This document shows, one piece after another, positions 56,772-64,000 of a stretch of 64,000 nt of DNA. A model generated the notes under the pieces. It saw only the letters and a list, made by a program, of their open reading frames with translations. It did not search any database and had not been told where the DNA came from. The first letter of the stretch is position 1, and every line of letters begins with the position of its first letter. Source of the DNA: Prevotella sp. UBA6994 (lineage in GTDB: Bacteria > Bacteroidota > Bacteroidia > Bacteroidales > Bacteroidaceae); contig DJXW01000030.1 in NCBI GenBank assembly GCA_002449845.1, forward strand, positions 60,235-124,234, read 5' to 3'. A program made the position numbers and the translations under genes.

Positions 56772-56799
56772 AAAAAACCCTCCCCTATATGGGGGAGGG
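56772..56799 (-). terminator. terminator between the OmpA-like gene and mtgA
   Basis: CCCTCCCC (56778-56785) pairs with GGGGAGGG (56792-56799) around a 6-nt loop. On the minus strand six T follow, and after them the mtgA ATG. Confidence 0.85.
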
Positions 56800-56821
56800 A
56801 ATTGTTTAAAATACCTATTTG

Positions 56822-57520
56822 TTATTGGAGAGTACCATTCTGTGCAGCCTGGATCATAGCTTGGCTTGCATAGAGGTAAACTTCTACACGACGATTCTGT
56901 GCCTTTCCGGCAGCAGTAGAGTTGTCAGCAACAGGATTAGATTCTCCGTATCCGTCGCAAGACTTGATTTGAGAAACATTTACACCTTGAGCGGTCAAGA
57001 AGTTCATCACTGACTGAGCACGTTGCAAAGACAGTTGTTGGTTCTTGGCTGCACTCTGCTCAGCGGTAGAGCCTTTCCAACCTTGGTTGTCGGTGTAACC
57101 TTGAATGGCAATGTCAGCATCGGTGTTTTGTTTCAGCACATTGGCAAATTGTGTCAATGAGTTCTTGGCTGATTGTTGAAGAGTGGAGCTGCTTGTTGGG
57201 AACAAGATTCCTGAATCGAAAGACACCTTAACGGCAGAAAGACCGTTAGCGTCGGTTACTTGCTCTACCTTTGCATTTTGCACGGCTTGTGCCTGAGCTT
57301 TCACTTTATCCATGTGCTTTCCAATAAGAGCACCAGCGCCAGCACCTACAGCACCACCTATGGCAGCTCCTACGGCTGTGTTACCTGCAATCTTTCCAAT
57401 GACAGCACCAAGAAGAGCACCACCACCTGTACCAATCAATGCACCATTCTTCATGGCACTACCGCAACTTACAAGTACGGCAAGACACATTCCCAGTGTC
57501 AAAAATTTCATTTTTTTCAT
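56822..57520 (-). CDS. OmpA-family lipoprotein with glycine-zipper region
   Basis: This 232-residue protein has a lipoprotein signal peptide ending LVSC (Cys near 19). A glycine-zipper segment (ALIGTGGGALLGAVIGKIAGNTAVGAAIGGAVGAGAGALIGKH, residues 27-69) may insert in the outer membrane. The OmpA peptidoglycan-binding domain (about 100-220) has FDSGILFPTSSSTL, GYTDNQGW and the NRRVEVYL signature. It probably anchors the outer membrane to peptidoglycan. It has a strong terminator. Confidence 0.9.
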   Translation of the reverse strand: MKKMKFLTLGMCLAVLVSCGSAMKNGALIGTGGGALLGAVIGKIAGNTAVGAAIGGAVGAGAGALIGKHMDKVKAQAQAVQNAKVEQVTDANGLSAVKVSFDSGILFPTSSSTLQQSAKNSLTQFANVLKQNTDADIAIQGYTDNQGWKGSTAEQSAAKNQQLSLQRAQSVMNFLTAQGVNVSQIKSCDGYGESNPVADNSTAAGKAQNRRVEVYLYASQAMIQAAQNGTLQ

Positions 57521-57590
57521 ATTTTCAAAATATTAAAAATTAGAATAATTTTCATTTTTCCCTGCAAAGATAATTGTTTTTTTGTGTTGG

Positions 57591-57622
57591 TACTAATTTT
57601 CCAACAATTTTTTGTAATTTTG
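57591..57622 (+). promoter_or_regulatory. promoter of the proS row
   Basis: TTTG at 57591-57594 and TAATTTTG at 57615-57622 are spaced by 20 bp. The leader to the ATG at 57725 is about 95 nt. Confidence 0.75.
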
Positions 57623-57650
57623 CGCCAAAAATAACAAATAAGGTCTTTTG

Positions 57651-57705
57651 TCATCGGATTATCACCTGCAAGAAGCAGATTTGCCCTCTGATGAAGGCCT
57701 CTTTT
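57651..57705 (+). promoter_or_regulatory. structured leader upstream of proS
   Basis: TCATCGGA (57651-57658) pairs with TCTGATGA (57687-57694) with one G-T pair, enclosing an inner CTGC/GCAG stem. Five T follow at 57701-57705. It could be an attenuator or simple leader structure; no ligand-binding family was recognised. Confidence 0.35.
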
Positions 57706-57724
57706 TAGAATACTAATAACATTT

Positions 57725-59206
57725 ATGGCTAAAGAATTAAAAGAACTCACTAAACGGGCCGACAATTACAGTCAGTGGTACAACGACCTCGTGGTGAAAG
57801 CAGATTTGGCAGAGCAGTCTGCCGTGCGTGGATGTATGGTAATTAAACCCTATGGCTATGCCATTTGGGAAAAAATGCAACAGCAACTTGACAAGATGTT
57901 CAAGGAGACGGGAGTACAAAACGCTTACTTCCCCTTGTTAATCCCCAAGTCATTCCTTTCAAGAGAGGCTGAGCATGTAGAAGGATTTGCCAAGGAATGT
58001 GCCGTAGTCACTCATTATCGTCTTCGTGCCAAGGAAGACAAGAGTGGGGTGGAAGTTGACCCTACTGCTAAACTCGATGAAGAACTCATTATTCGTCCTA
58101 CATCGGAAACGATTATATGGAACACTTATAAAAACTGGATTCACTCGTGGCGCGATTTACCCTTGCTCTGCAACCAATGGTGCAATGTCATGAGATGGGA
58201 GATGCGTACACGTCCTTTCCTTCGTACGTCTGAATTCCTTTGGCAAGAGGGACACACGGCTCACGCTACTCGTGAAGAAGCTGAGAAAGAAGCACAAACT
58301 ATGTTGCGCGTTTATGCCGACTTTGCTGAAAAGTGGATGGCTGTTCCTGTACTTCAGGGTGTCAAGAGCGAAACAGAGCGTTTCGCAGGTGCACTCGATA
58401 CTTACACCATTGAGGCGATGATGCAAGACGGTAAGGCTTTGCAGAGCGGAACCTCTCATTTCCTTGGACAGAATTTTGCCAAGGCTTTCGACGTGACCTA
58501 TCTCAATAAGGAGAATAAGCCAGAGTATGTTTGGGCAACATCGTGGGGTGTTTCCACTCGATTGATCGGTGCACTTATCATGACCCATTCTGATGACAAT
58601 GGTCTTGTACTTCCTCCACGTTTGGCTCCTATTCAGGTGGTTATCGTGCCTATCACTAAGGGTAACGACCAACTGCAAGCCATCACCGATAAGCTCACGC
58701 CAGTTATCAACCAGTTGCGTGAGCAGGGTATTAGCGTGAAATATGATGATGCAGAGAACAAACGTCCTGGATTCAAGTTTGCCGATTACGAGTTGAAGGG
58801 TGTGCCTGTAAGACTCGTGATGGGAGGTCGTGACTTGGAAAATGGTACGATAGAAGTGATGCGTCGTGATACTTTAGAGAAGGAAACCAAACCTATCGAG
58901 GGCATCGTGGAATACGTGAAGGAATTGTTGGAAGACATTCAACGCAACATCTTCGAGAAGGCTCGTAAGTATCGTGACGAGCGTGTCTATGAATGCGATA
59001 ACTACGAGGAATTTAAGGAGAAGGTGAAAGAGGGTGGATTCTTCCTTTGTCATTGGGATGGTACTGCCGAGACAGAAGCCAAGATCAAGGAAGAGACACA
59101 AGCTACCATACGTTGTGTGCCCTTTGCCTATGAGCAGACACCAGGTGTGGACATGGTAAGTGGCAAGCCCGCCAAGCATCGTGTCATCATCGCACGCAGT
59201 TATTGA
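57725..59206 (+). CDS. proS: prolyl-tRNA synthetase, archaeal/eukaryote-type (ProS type 3)
   Basis: This 493-residue class II synthetase charges tRNA-Pro. The class II motifs are present: motif 1 MVIKPYGYAIWEKMQQQLD, motif 2 RTSEFLWQEGHTAH, and motif 3 GLVLPPRLAPIQV. It has no insertion editing domain. The C-terminal part ends in RVIIARSY, typical of the archaeal-type form. It heads a plus-strand row with DUF3298, rsmG and others, 6 bp before the next gene. Confidence 0.95.
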   Translation: MAKELKELTKRADNYSQWYNDLVVKADLAEQSAVRGCMVIKPYGYAIWEKMQQQLDKMFKETGVQNAYFPLLIPKSFLSREAEHVEGFAKECAVVTHYRLRAKEDKSGVEVDPTAKLDEELIIRPTSETIIWNTYKNWIHSWRDLPLLCNQWCNVMRWEMRTRPFLRTSEFLWQEGHTAHATREEAEKEAQTMLRVYADFAEKWMAVPVLQGVKSETERFAGALDTYTIEAMMQDGKALQSGTSHFLGQNFAKAFDVTYLNKENKPEYVWATSWGVSTRLIGALIMTHSDDNGLVLPPRLAPIQVVIVPITKGNDQLQAITDKLTPVINQLREQGISVKYDDAENKRPGFKFADYELKGVPVRLVMGGRDLENGTIEVMRRDTLEKETKPIEGIVEYVKELLEDIQRNIFEKARKYRDERVYECDNYEEFKEKVKEGGFFLCHWDGTAETEAKIKEETQATIRCVPFAYEQTPGVDMVSGKPAKHRVIIARSY

Positions 59207-59212
59207 TAACAG

Positions 59213-60007
59213 ATGAAATATTCGATTCGTTTTATTTGTGCAATGCTATCAGCTTTTATGCTATGTGCCTGTGGTGGAAATTCCACCGCAAGCTTTGAAG
59301 GCATGGAGTTTGATAGCATTGTTGTTGATACCGTAGCGGCGTTGGGTAAGACCGAAGGCGCTCCCAAGTGTCATGTCCGTCTGAATATCCAATATGCCAA
59401 GGGTGATAAAGCGCAAAGATTCAATGATACCTTGATGCGTTCTGGCATTCTTGCACCTGATTATTTCTCTTTGAGCAATGAAAAATTGAGCGTCAAGACA
59501 ATGATAGATTCTTTTGTCTGTAGGTATGTGTCTGACTACCTGCGCGACTATGGAACGCTCTACCGTGCAGATACAGAACATGCCGACTCATATCGGTGCG
59601 ACTTCATCGTCAATACTAGTACTCAAAACGCAGGTGACGGATTGTTGAATTATGTGGCAAACCTTTATACTTATGGCGGTGGCGCACATGGCATCAGACA
59701 AACCATCGTGAAAAACTTCGATACGAAGACGGGACACTTGCTGTCTCTTGGTGACGTGTTTATTGATGATGCTGTATTGAAGGATTTGATCGTAGAGAAA
59801 TTAATCAAGAAGTTCGACGTAGAAACGTTCGACGAACTCCGTGAGAAATTTGTCTTTGCAGATGGACAGGTTTATGTTCCTGATAATTTCATTCTTACAG
59901 ATGATAACGTGACGTTTATCTATTGTGAAGATGAGATTGCACCGCATGAAATGGGTGAGATAAGAGTGGAATTTGATCGTGACGACCTGAAATCATACAT
60001 GAGATAA
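59213..60007 (+). CDS. DUF3298 domain lipoprotein
   Basis: This 264-residue protein starts MKYSIRFICAMLSAFMLCACGG, a lipoprotein signal peptide with Cys near 20. The DUF4163/DUF3298 architecture (as in RsiV/PdaC) is seen: an N-terminal region with IQYAKGDKAQRFNDTL, then YTYGGGAHG near 155, LSLGDVF, and a C-terminal segment ending IRVEFDRDDLKSYM. Its last base overlaps the first base of rsmG. A periplasmic role in the cell envelope is likely, but the activity is unknown. Confidence 0.82.
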   Translation: MKYSIRFICAMLSAFMLCACGGNSTASFEGMEFDSIVVDTVAALGKTEGAPKCHVRLNIQYAKGDKAQRFNDTLMRSGILAPDYFSLSNEKLSVKTMIDSFVCRYVSDYLRDYGTLYRADTEHADSYRCDFIVNTSTQNAGDGLLNYVANLYTYGGGAHGIRQTIVKNFDTKTGHLLSLGDVFIDDAVLKDLIVEKLIKKFDVETFDELREKFVFADGQVYVPDNFILTDDNVTFIYCEDEIAPHEMGEIRVEFDRDDLKSYMR

Positions 60008-60633
60008 TGGATGAGATACTGACATATTTCCCACAATTATCTGACACGCAAATCAGACAGTTTACAGCTTTATTTGAGTTGTACAAAGACTGGAATGCCA
60101 AAATCAATGTGATTTCACGTAAAGACATTGATAATCTTTACGAGCATCACGTACTTCACTCGTTAGCAATTGCCAAGGTTCTTCACTTTAAGGACGATAC
60201 CAAGATTCTCGATTTTGGTACGGGAGGTGGCTTCCCTGGTATTCCGCTCGCTATTCTTTTCCCCCAATGCCAATGGATACTGATAGACGGAACGGGTAAG
60301 AAAATCCGTGTGGCTACTGAGGTGGCAAACAGTATTGGATTAAAGAACGTGATGGCTGAGCATTTGCGTGGTGAGGACGAAAAGGGATTGTTTGATTTCG
60401 TGGTTAGTAGAGCAGTAATGCCTTTACCTGATTTGGTGAAGATTGTGCGTAAGAACATTTCCAGCAAACAGCATAATGCCATGATGAACGGTGTGATTTG
60501 CCTGAAAGGTGGAAATTTGGAAGCTGAATTACAGCCATTCAAGAAGATAGTGGAGGTAACACCCATCAACACGTGGTTTACTGAACCGTGGTTTGAGGGG
60601 AAAAACGTAGTTTACCTGCCTTTATATAAATAA
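60007..60633 (+). CDS. rsmG: 16S rRNA guanine(527)-N7-methyltransferase RsmG
   Basis: This 208-residue SAM-dependent methyltransferase has the N-terminal helix KDWNAKINVISRKDIDNLYEHHVLHSLAI, which is diagnostic. Motif I is LDFGTGGGFPGIPLAI, and VVSRAVMPL follows. It modifies 16S rRNA in the 30S subunit. It overlaps the DUF3298 gene by 1 bp. Confidence 0.95.
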   Translation: MDEILTYFPQLSDTQIRQFTALFELYKDWNAKINVISRKDIDNLYEHHVLHSLAIAKVLHFKDDTKILDFGTGGGFPGIPLAILFPQCQWILIDGTGKKIRVATEVANSIGLKNVMAEHLRGEDEKGLFDFVVSRAVMPLPDLVKIVRKNISSKQHNAMMNGVICLKGGNLEAELQPFKKIVEVTPINTWFTEPWFEGKNVVYLPLYK

Positions 60634-60664
60634 TGTGTAAGTATAGGGCTTACAAAAAGGAAAA

Positions 60665-61312
60665 ATGATGTTGAAGATACAGAAATTTGTATGTAATATG
60701 CTTCAGGAAAACTGCTATGTGGTGAGCGACAACACCAATGAGTGTGTCATCATCGATTGCGGTGCGTATTATCCTGAAGAACGACAAGCCATCGTTGATT
60801 ATATTCGCGACAACAACCTTGTTCCCAAACACTTGATAGCTACCCACGGACACGTTGATCATATCTTTGGCAACGATACGATATATCAGGAGTTCGGTTT
60901 GAAGGTAGAGGTGCATCACCGTGATGCTAACTTCGTGACTGGTGCTTGTGAACAGGCTGCCAAGTATTTCGGAATGAGTCTTGACTACGACTTTCCTCCT
61001 ATCGGAAAATGTTTTTCTGGCGATGACGTGATTGAATTTGGAGAGCATCAACTCAAGGTGATTGAAACTCCGGGACATTCTCAAGGTAGTGTGTTCCTCT
61101 ATTGCGAGGAAGAGCATGTGGCTTTTTCTGGTGATACGCTCTTCCGTTTCTCAATTGGTAGGACAGATTTAGACGGAGGCTCGATGTTTATGATTATCCA
61201 GAGCTTACGTATGGTTTCCCAGTTGCCCGATAACACCGTGGTTTACCCAGGACATGGTGAGCCAACTACCATTGGCGACGAGGTGGCGAGAAACCCGTAT
61301 ATCGATAGGTAA
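60665..61312 (+). CDS. metallo-beta-lactamase fold hydrolase (glyoxalase II-like)
   Basis: This 215-residue protein has the HxHxDH signature THGHVDH (near 60-66), a further His in ETPGHSQGSVFL, Asp in AFSGDTLF, and the C-terminal PGHGEPT. It belongs to the MBL-fold group of short hydrolases often called GloB-like. The natural substrate is uncertain. A second ATG at 60668 is an equally good start. It lies 31 bp after rsmG. Confidence 0.9.
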   Translation: MMLKIQKFVCNMLQENCYVVSDNTNECVIIDCGAYYPEERQAIVDYIRDNNLVPKHLIATHGHVDHIFGNDTIYQEFGLKVEVHHRDANFVTGACEQAAKYFGMSLDYDFPPIGKCFSGDDVIEFGEHQLKVIETPGHSQGSVFLYCEEEHVAFSGDTLFRFSIGRTDLDGGSMFMIIQSLRMVSQLPDNTVVYPGHGEPTTIGDEVARNPYIDR

Positions 61313-61335
61313 AGTTTAATAGAACATTATTTGTA

Positions 61336-61917
61336 ATGATGTCGGCACTCACAGAGAAAATTATTCTTGGTATAGACCCTGGCACAAACGTGATGGGATA
61401 TGGGGTGATTAAGGTCATCGGTAATAAGGCGGAGATGGTGTCAATGGGTGTCATTGATCTTCGCAAGATTCCCGACCCATACCTTCGCTTGGGATATATC
61501 TTCGAACGAGTGACGGGAATCATCGATTCGTTCTTGCCTGACGAGATGGCTATTGAATCGCCTTTCTTTGGTAAAAACGTACAGTCAATGCTCAAATTGG
61601 GAAGAGCTCAGGGTGTTGCCATTGCCGCAGCTATCCATCATGACATTCCCATACACGAGTATGCACCATTGAAAATCAAGATGGCGATTACTGGTGTAGG
61701 GTCTGCTTCCAAACAACAGGTAGCTGGGATGTTGCAAAGGATGTTGAACTTAGACGCAGATGAGATGCCGAAGTTCATGGATGCTACAGATGCCTTGGGA
61801 GCGGCTTATTGCCATTTCTTACAGATGGGACGACCTGAGTCGCAGGCTTCTTTCAAGAGTTGGAAGGATTTTGTTAACAAAAACCAAGACCGCGTATGCA
61901 AAGGATCATCAAACTAA
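61336..61917 (+). CDS. ruvC: Holliday junction endonuclease RuvC
   Basis: This 193-residue homodimeric resolvase has LGIDPGTNVMGYGV with the first catalytic Asp, AIESPFFGKNVQS with Glu, and the C-terminal DATDALGAAYCH with the last two aspartates. The first residues before LGIDPG include an alternative start at MSALTEK. It overlaps the following ABC gene by 22 bp. Confidence 0.95.
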   Translation: MMSALTEKIILGIDPGTNVMGYGVIKVIGNKAEMVSMGVIDLRKIPDPYLRLGYIFERVTGIIDSFLPDEMAIESPFFGKNVQSMLKLGRAQGVAIAAAIHHDIPIHEYAPLKIKMAITGVGSASKQQVAGMLQRMLNLDADEMPKFMDATDALGAAYCHFLQMGRPESQASFKSWKDFVNKNQDRVCKGSSN

Positions 61918-63374
61918 AACAGGGTGTAAGCAGAATGCCTCAGTGCAGATTGGCAGAGCCTGTTGATTTTGAACTCTGTGACAGTGAGCATATAGCTATC
62001 GTAGGATTAAACGGTAGTGGCAAATCAATGCTTGTAGATATGCTCGTGGGCAGATACCCTGTGATGGGTAGCATAGAATACGACTTTAAGCCGAGCCTGA
62101 AGCCTATGGTTTCGGATAATATCAAATACGTCACGTTTTGCGATAGTTACGGTGGAGACAATGACCGTACTTACTTCCTTCAACAACGGTGGAACCAGAT
62201 GGAGATAGACGAGACCACTCCCACCGTGGGGGCTTTGTTGGATGAGGCTTATTGCCAGTGGGGAGAAGACACCGTAGAGAGGCGTAAGCTTCGTGACCAT
62301 CTTTACGAATTATTTCACTTGGATGTTTTGTTAGATAAATTTATTATCCTGCTTTCCAGTGGTGAATTGCGTAAGTTTCAGATAACCAAGATCTTGCTTA
62401 GTATGCCTCGTGTGTTGGTTTTAGACAATCCCTTCATCGGCTTAGATGCTGATACTCGTGACCAGTTAAGGGATTTGCTGTGTACCGTGACAAGCGAAAT
62501 GACATTGCAAGTAATGTTGGTGCTTTCTAAAAGCGATGATATTCCATTGTTCATCACTCATGTCGTGGAAGTGTCTGAACTGAAGGTGTTGCCAAAAGTG
62601 AGTAGAGAGAGTTATCTGCGTGACAGAAAACCTTTCCCTACGAAAGTTTTAAGTGATGAGAAAGTAAAGGCTATACTCTCATTGCCATACGATAACAACG
62701 AGTATCATGCGGAGGAAGTTGTGAGTATGCGTAAGGTGAGTATCAGATATGGTAGTCGTACTATCTTGAAAGAATTGGATTGGCGGGTGATGAATGGAGA
62801 GCGATGGGCACTGAGTGGACAAAATGGTGCAGGAAAATCCACGCTTCTCAGTCTTGTTTGCGCCGATAATCCCCAGAGCTATGCTTGCGACATCTCTCTC
62901 TTTGGCATTCCCAGAGGTTCGGGTGAGAGCATTTGGGACATCAAGAAACATATTGGTTATGTATCACCTGAATTGCACAGGGCTTATCGCAGAGATATGC
63001 CTGCCATCCGTATCGTGGCAAGTGGATTGAAAGACTCTGTGGGGTTATATGTCAAGCCCAGTGAAGGTGATTATGATAAGTGTCGCTTTTGGATGCGAGT
63101 GTTTGGTCTGGATGGGTTAGAAGAACGTACGTTCTTGAAGTTATCGAGTGGAGAGCAACGACTGGTGCTGTTGGCTCGTGCCTTCGTGAAAGACCCCGAA
63201 CTGCTTATTCTCGACGAGCCTTTGCACGGTCTTGACAATGTAAACCGTCGTTTGGTGAAGGATGTGATAGAGACATTTTGCCAACGGAAAAACAAGACAA
63301 TGATATTGGTTACGCATTATCAGGAGGAGTTGCCCAATTGTATTGACCATCATCTTTTCCTCAAAAGAAATTAA
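61896..63374 (+). CDS. tandem ABC ATPase, ModF-like, with degenerate first nucleotide site
   Basis: This 492-residue soluble protein has two ABC domains. In the first (1-235) Walker A is GLNGSGKSM, the signature is LLSSGELRK, and Walker B reads VLVLDNPF, where the catalytic Glu is replaced by Asn; the switch position has VLSKSDD instead of a His. The second (about 255-492) is intact, with GQNGAGKST, KLSSGEQR, LLILDEP and ILVTHYQEE. No membrane segment is present. It is like the ModF/PhrA branch rather than typical ABC-F factors, which have an arm linker. The substrate or partner is unknown. It overlaps ruvC by 22 bp. Confidence 0.85.
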   Translation: MQRIIKLKQGVSRMPQCRLAEPVDFELCDSEHIAIVGLNGSGKSMLVDMLVGRYPVMGSIEYDFKPSLKPMVSDNIKYVTFCDSYGGDNDRTYFLQQRWNQMEIDETTPTVGALLDEAYCQWGEDTVERRKLRDHLYELFHLDVLLDKFIILLSSGELRKFQITKILLSMPRVLVLDNPFIGLDADTRDQLRDLLCTVTSEMTLQVMLVLSKSDDIPLFITHVVEVSELKVLPKVSRESYLRDRKPFPTKVLSDEKVKAILSLPYDNNEYHAEEVVSMRKVSIRYGSRTILKELDWRVMNGERWALSGQNGAGKSTLLSLVCADNPQSYACDISLFGIPRGSGESIWDIKKHIGYVSPELHRAYRRDMPAIRIVASGLKDSVGLYVKPSEGDYDKCRFWMRVFGLDGLEERTFLKLSSGEQRLVLLARAFVKDPELLILDEPLHGLDNVNRRLVKDVIETFCQRKNKTMILVTHYQEELPNCIDHHLFLKRN

Positions 63375-63428
63375 ACCCTTTGAAATTTTTCAAGTCAAAA
63401 TAATAACGTTTATTAAAGTAAGAAGTAT

Positions 63429-63923
63429 ATGAAAAAGTTGTTTTTGATTGCCTCGTTGCTGTGTCTTACAATGACCATTCAAGCGCAAGACGTGTTCAAT
63501 GAACTGTTGAGTTCTTCGTTGAAAGTAGCCGAAGATACTTCAAAAGATATTGAAACGCGCAAGATAGCAACGTTTAAGTATGACGAGCTTTGCTACATGA
63601 AGCAAAAATTACTGCCCGAAGTGATGAAAGATACTACCAATCTGGTGGTTTTCAATAAAGTAATCGACCTTCTTAACCAACAATCGTATGCGATGTATAA
63701 GTTTGTCAACTTATTCGTAGAGAAGTTGTCGGCTGGAAAGAAGAAAAAACAAGAGTCGGTGATTGCCATTTTCAAGGGTGCTTCCATCAATAACCCATTA
63801 TTTAACGATGAAGACACTTCTCTTGTTCACGCTTATTACAACAATGATAATTATATCACTCAGTTTTCATTAGATACTGATTGGATCAAGGCTCTTGAAG
63901 AAGTGCAAAAGAGAGAATGGTAA
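63429..63923 (+). CDS. secreted protein of unknown function (164 residues)
   Basis: It starts MKKLFLIASLLCLTMTIQAQ, a clear Sec signal peptide with cleavage after QAQ. The mature part is helix-rich (NELLSSSLKVAEDTSKDIETRKIATFKYDELCYMKQKLL), with a basic KKKKQE turn and an acidic C-terminal half. No known domain was recognised. It stands 54 bp after the ABC gene and may be the end of that row. Such proteins occur in Bacteroidota as uncharacterised periplasmic proteins. Confidence 0.7.
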   Translation: MKKLFLIASLLCLTMTIQAQDVFNELLSSSLKVAEDTSKDIETRKIATFKYDELCYMKQKLLPEVMKDTTNLVVFNKVIDLLNQQSYAMYKFVNLFVEKLSAGKKKKQESVIAIFKGASINNPLFNDEDTSLVHAYYNNDNYITQFSLDTDWIKALEEVQKREW

Positions 63924-63936
63924 AATAGATTATTAG

Positions 63937-64000
63937 TGTCCGCTAAAACTTTTTTAAGCAAGAATAAAAATTAGGCTGAAGACCTCGCTAGGTTTTCAGC
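63937..64000. other. possible insertion-sequence end or terminator at the window edge
   Basis: After the last gene, GTGTCCGCTAAAAC followed by a T run looks like the terminal inverted repeat of an insertion sequence. It is followed by GCTGAAGACCT (63975-63985) and AGGTTTTCAGC (63990-64000), which form an 11-bp hairpin. The window ends here, so no transposase can be confirmed. Confidence 0.3.

Noticed and set aside
57623..57724. T-box riboswitch for proS
   Set aside because: No specifier loop or T-box consensus sequence is visible, and T-boxes are not expected in Bacteroidota.
61896..61917. Frameshift joining ruvC and the ABC gene
   Set aside because: Both proteins have normal ends and starts; a 22-bp overlap between real genes explains the arrangement.

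Overview
The window looks like a chromosomal segment from a Bacteroidota bacterium of the order Bacteroidales, most likely Prevotellaceae. The evidence is consistent. Many genes follow promoters of the phylum-specific form TTTG - about 19-20 bp - TAnnTTTG. There is an HU-family histone-like protein, a 29-residue AURKAIP1/COX24-type ribosome-associated peptide, a sphingolipid-type serine palmitoyltransferase and GH97 and GH43 glycosidases. Several large secreted proteins end in a Prevotella-style 'NGKKVxxK' tail. No phage, plasmid, CRISPR or rRNA genes were seen. The species was not identified.

Layout. Positions 1-5.4 kb hold the end of an outer-membrane beta-barrel gene, then fabD, a GH13 amylase and an AlaX-like editing protein on the plus strand, converging on RNase G and the 29-residue ribosomal peptide. 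Positions 5.4-9.7 kb hold HU, a DUF4332 protein, a small lipoprotein, mtaB and a family 2 glycosyltransferase. Positions 9.8-12.6 kb hold a secreted repeat protein with a small downstream partner (module 1). Positions 12.7-22.8 kb are mostly minus-strand housekeeping: a DEAD-box helicase, LptF/G-type permease, tgt, lon, a LuxR-type regulator, a secreted PLD-fold protein, kdsD and kdsA. Positions 23-28 kb hold nagB, a NagB-like/PIG-L fusion and a GH97 glycosidase. Positions 28-38 kb are an accessory zone: two copies of a 430-bp nested inverted-repeat element, a toxin-antitoxin pair, and two further secreted-protein modules (2 and 3). Positions 38-48 kb hold a UvrD helicase with an embedded DnaQ-like exonuclease, an OPT transporter, an M6-type secreted protease and clpB. 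Positions 48-51 kb hold tRNA-Pro(UGG), serine palmitoyltransferase and a lipid kinase. Positions 51-57.5 kb form a minus-strand row (OmpA-like, mtgA, pcrA/uvrD, GH43, trmN6). Positions 57.7-64 kb form a plus-strand row (proS, DUF3298, rsmG, MBL hydrolase, ruvC, tandem ABC ATPase, secreted 164-residue protein).

The most unusual pattern is a module that occurs three times, at 9778-12625, 29693-33386 and 34805-37910. In each, a large signal-peptide-bearing multidomain protein with the 'NGKKVxxK' tail is followed 25-35 bp later by a 54-64 residue acidic protein. That small protein has no signal peptide, starts with M-(K/E)-K-K and Y-x-x-P-x-T, and always ends exactly in SVWDE. A strong hairpin closes each module. 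The function is unknown; the architecture suggests a precursor-like or companion peptide tied to surface or secreted proteins.

The intergenic DNA is also remarkably rich in short tandem repeats. There are degenerate 21-22-bp arrays at three loci, 9-bp CTAG arrays at two loci, 61-bp and 48-bp arrays, a 14-bp array, and a recurring GAAGCAAGAAGC / GAGGTGAG class near gene ends. All functional assignments rest on motifs read by eye; no database search was possible.
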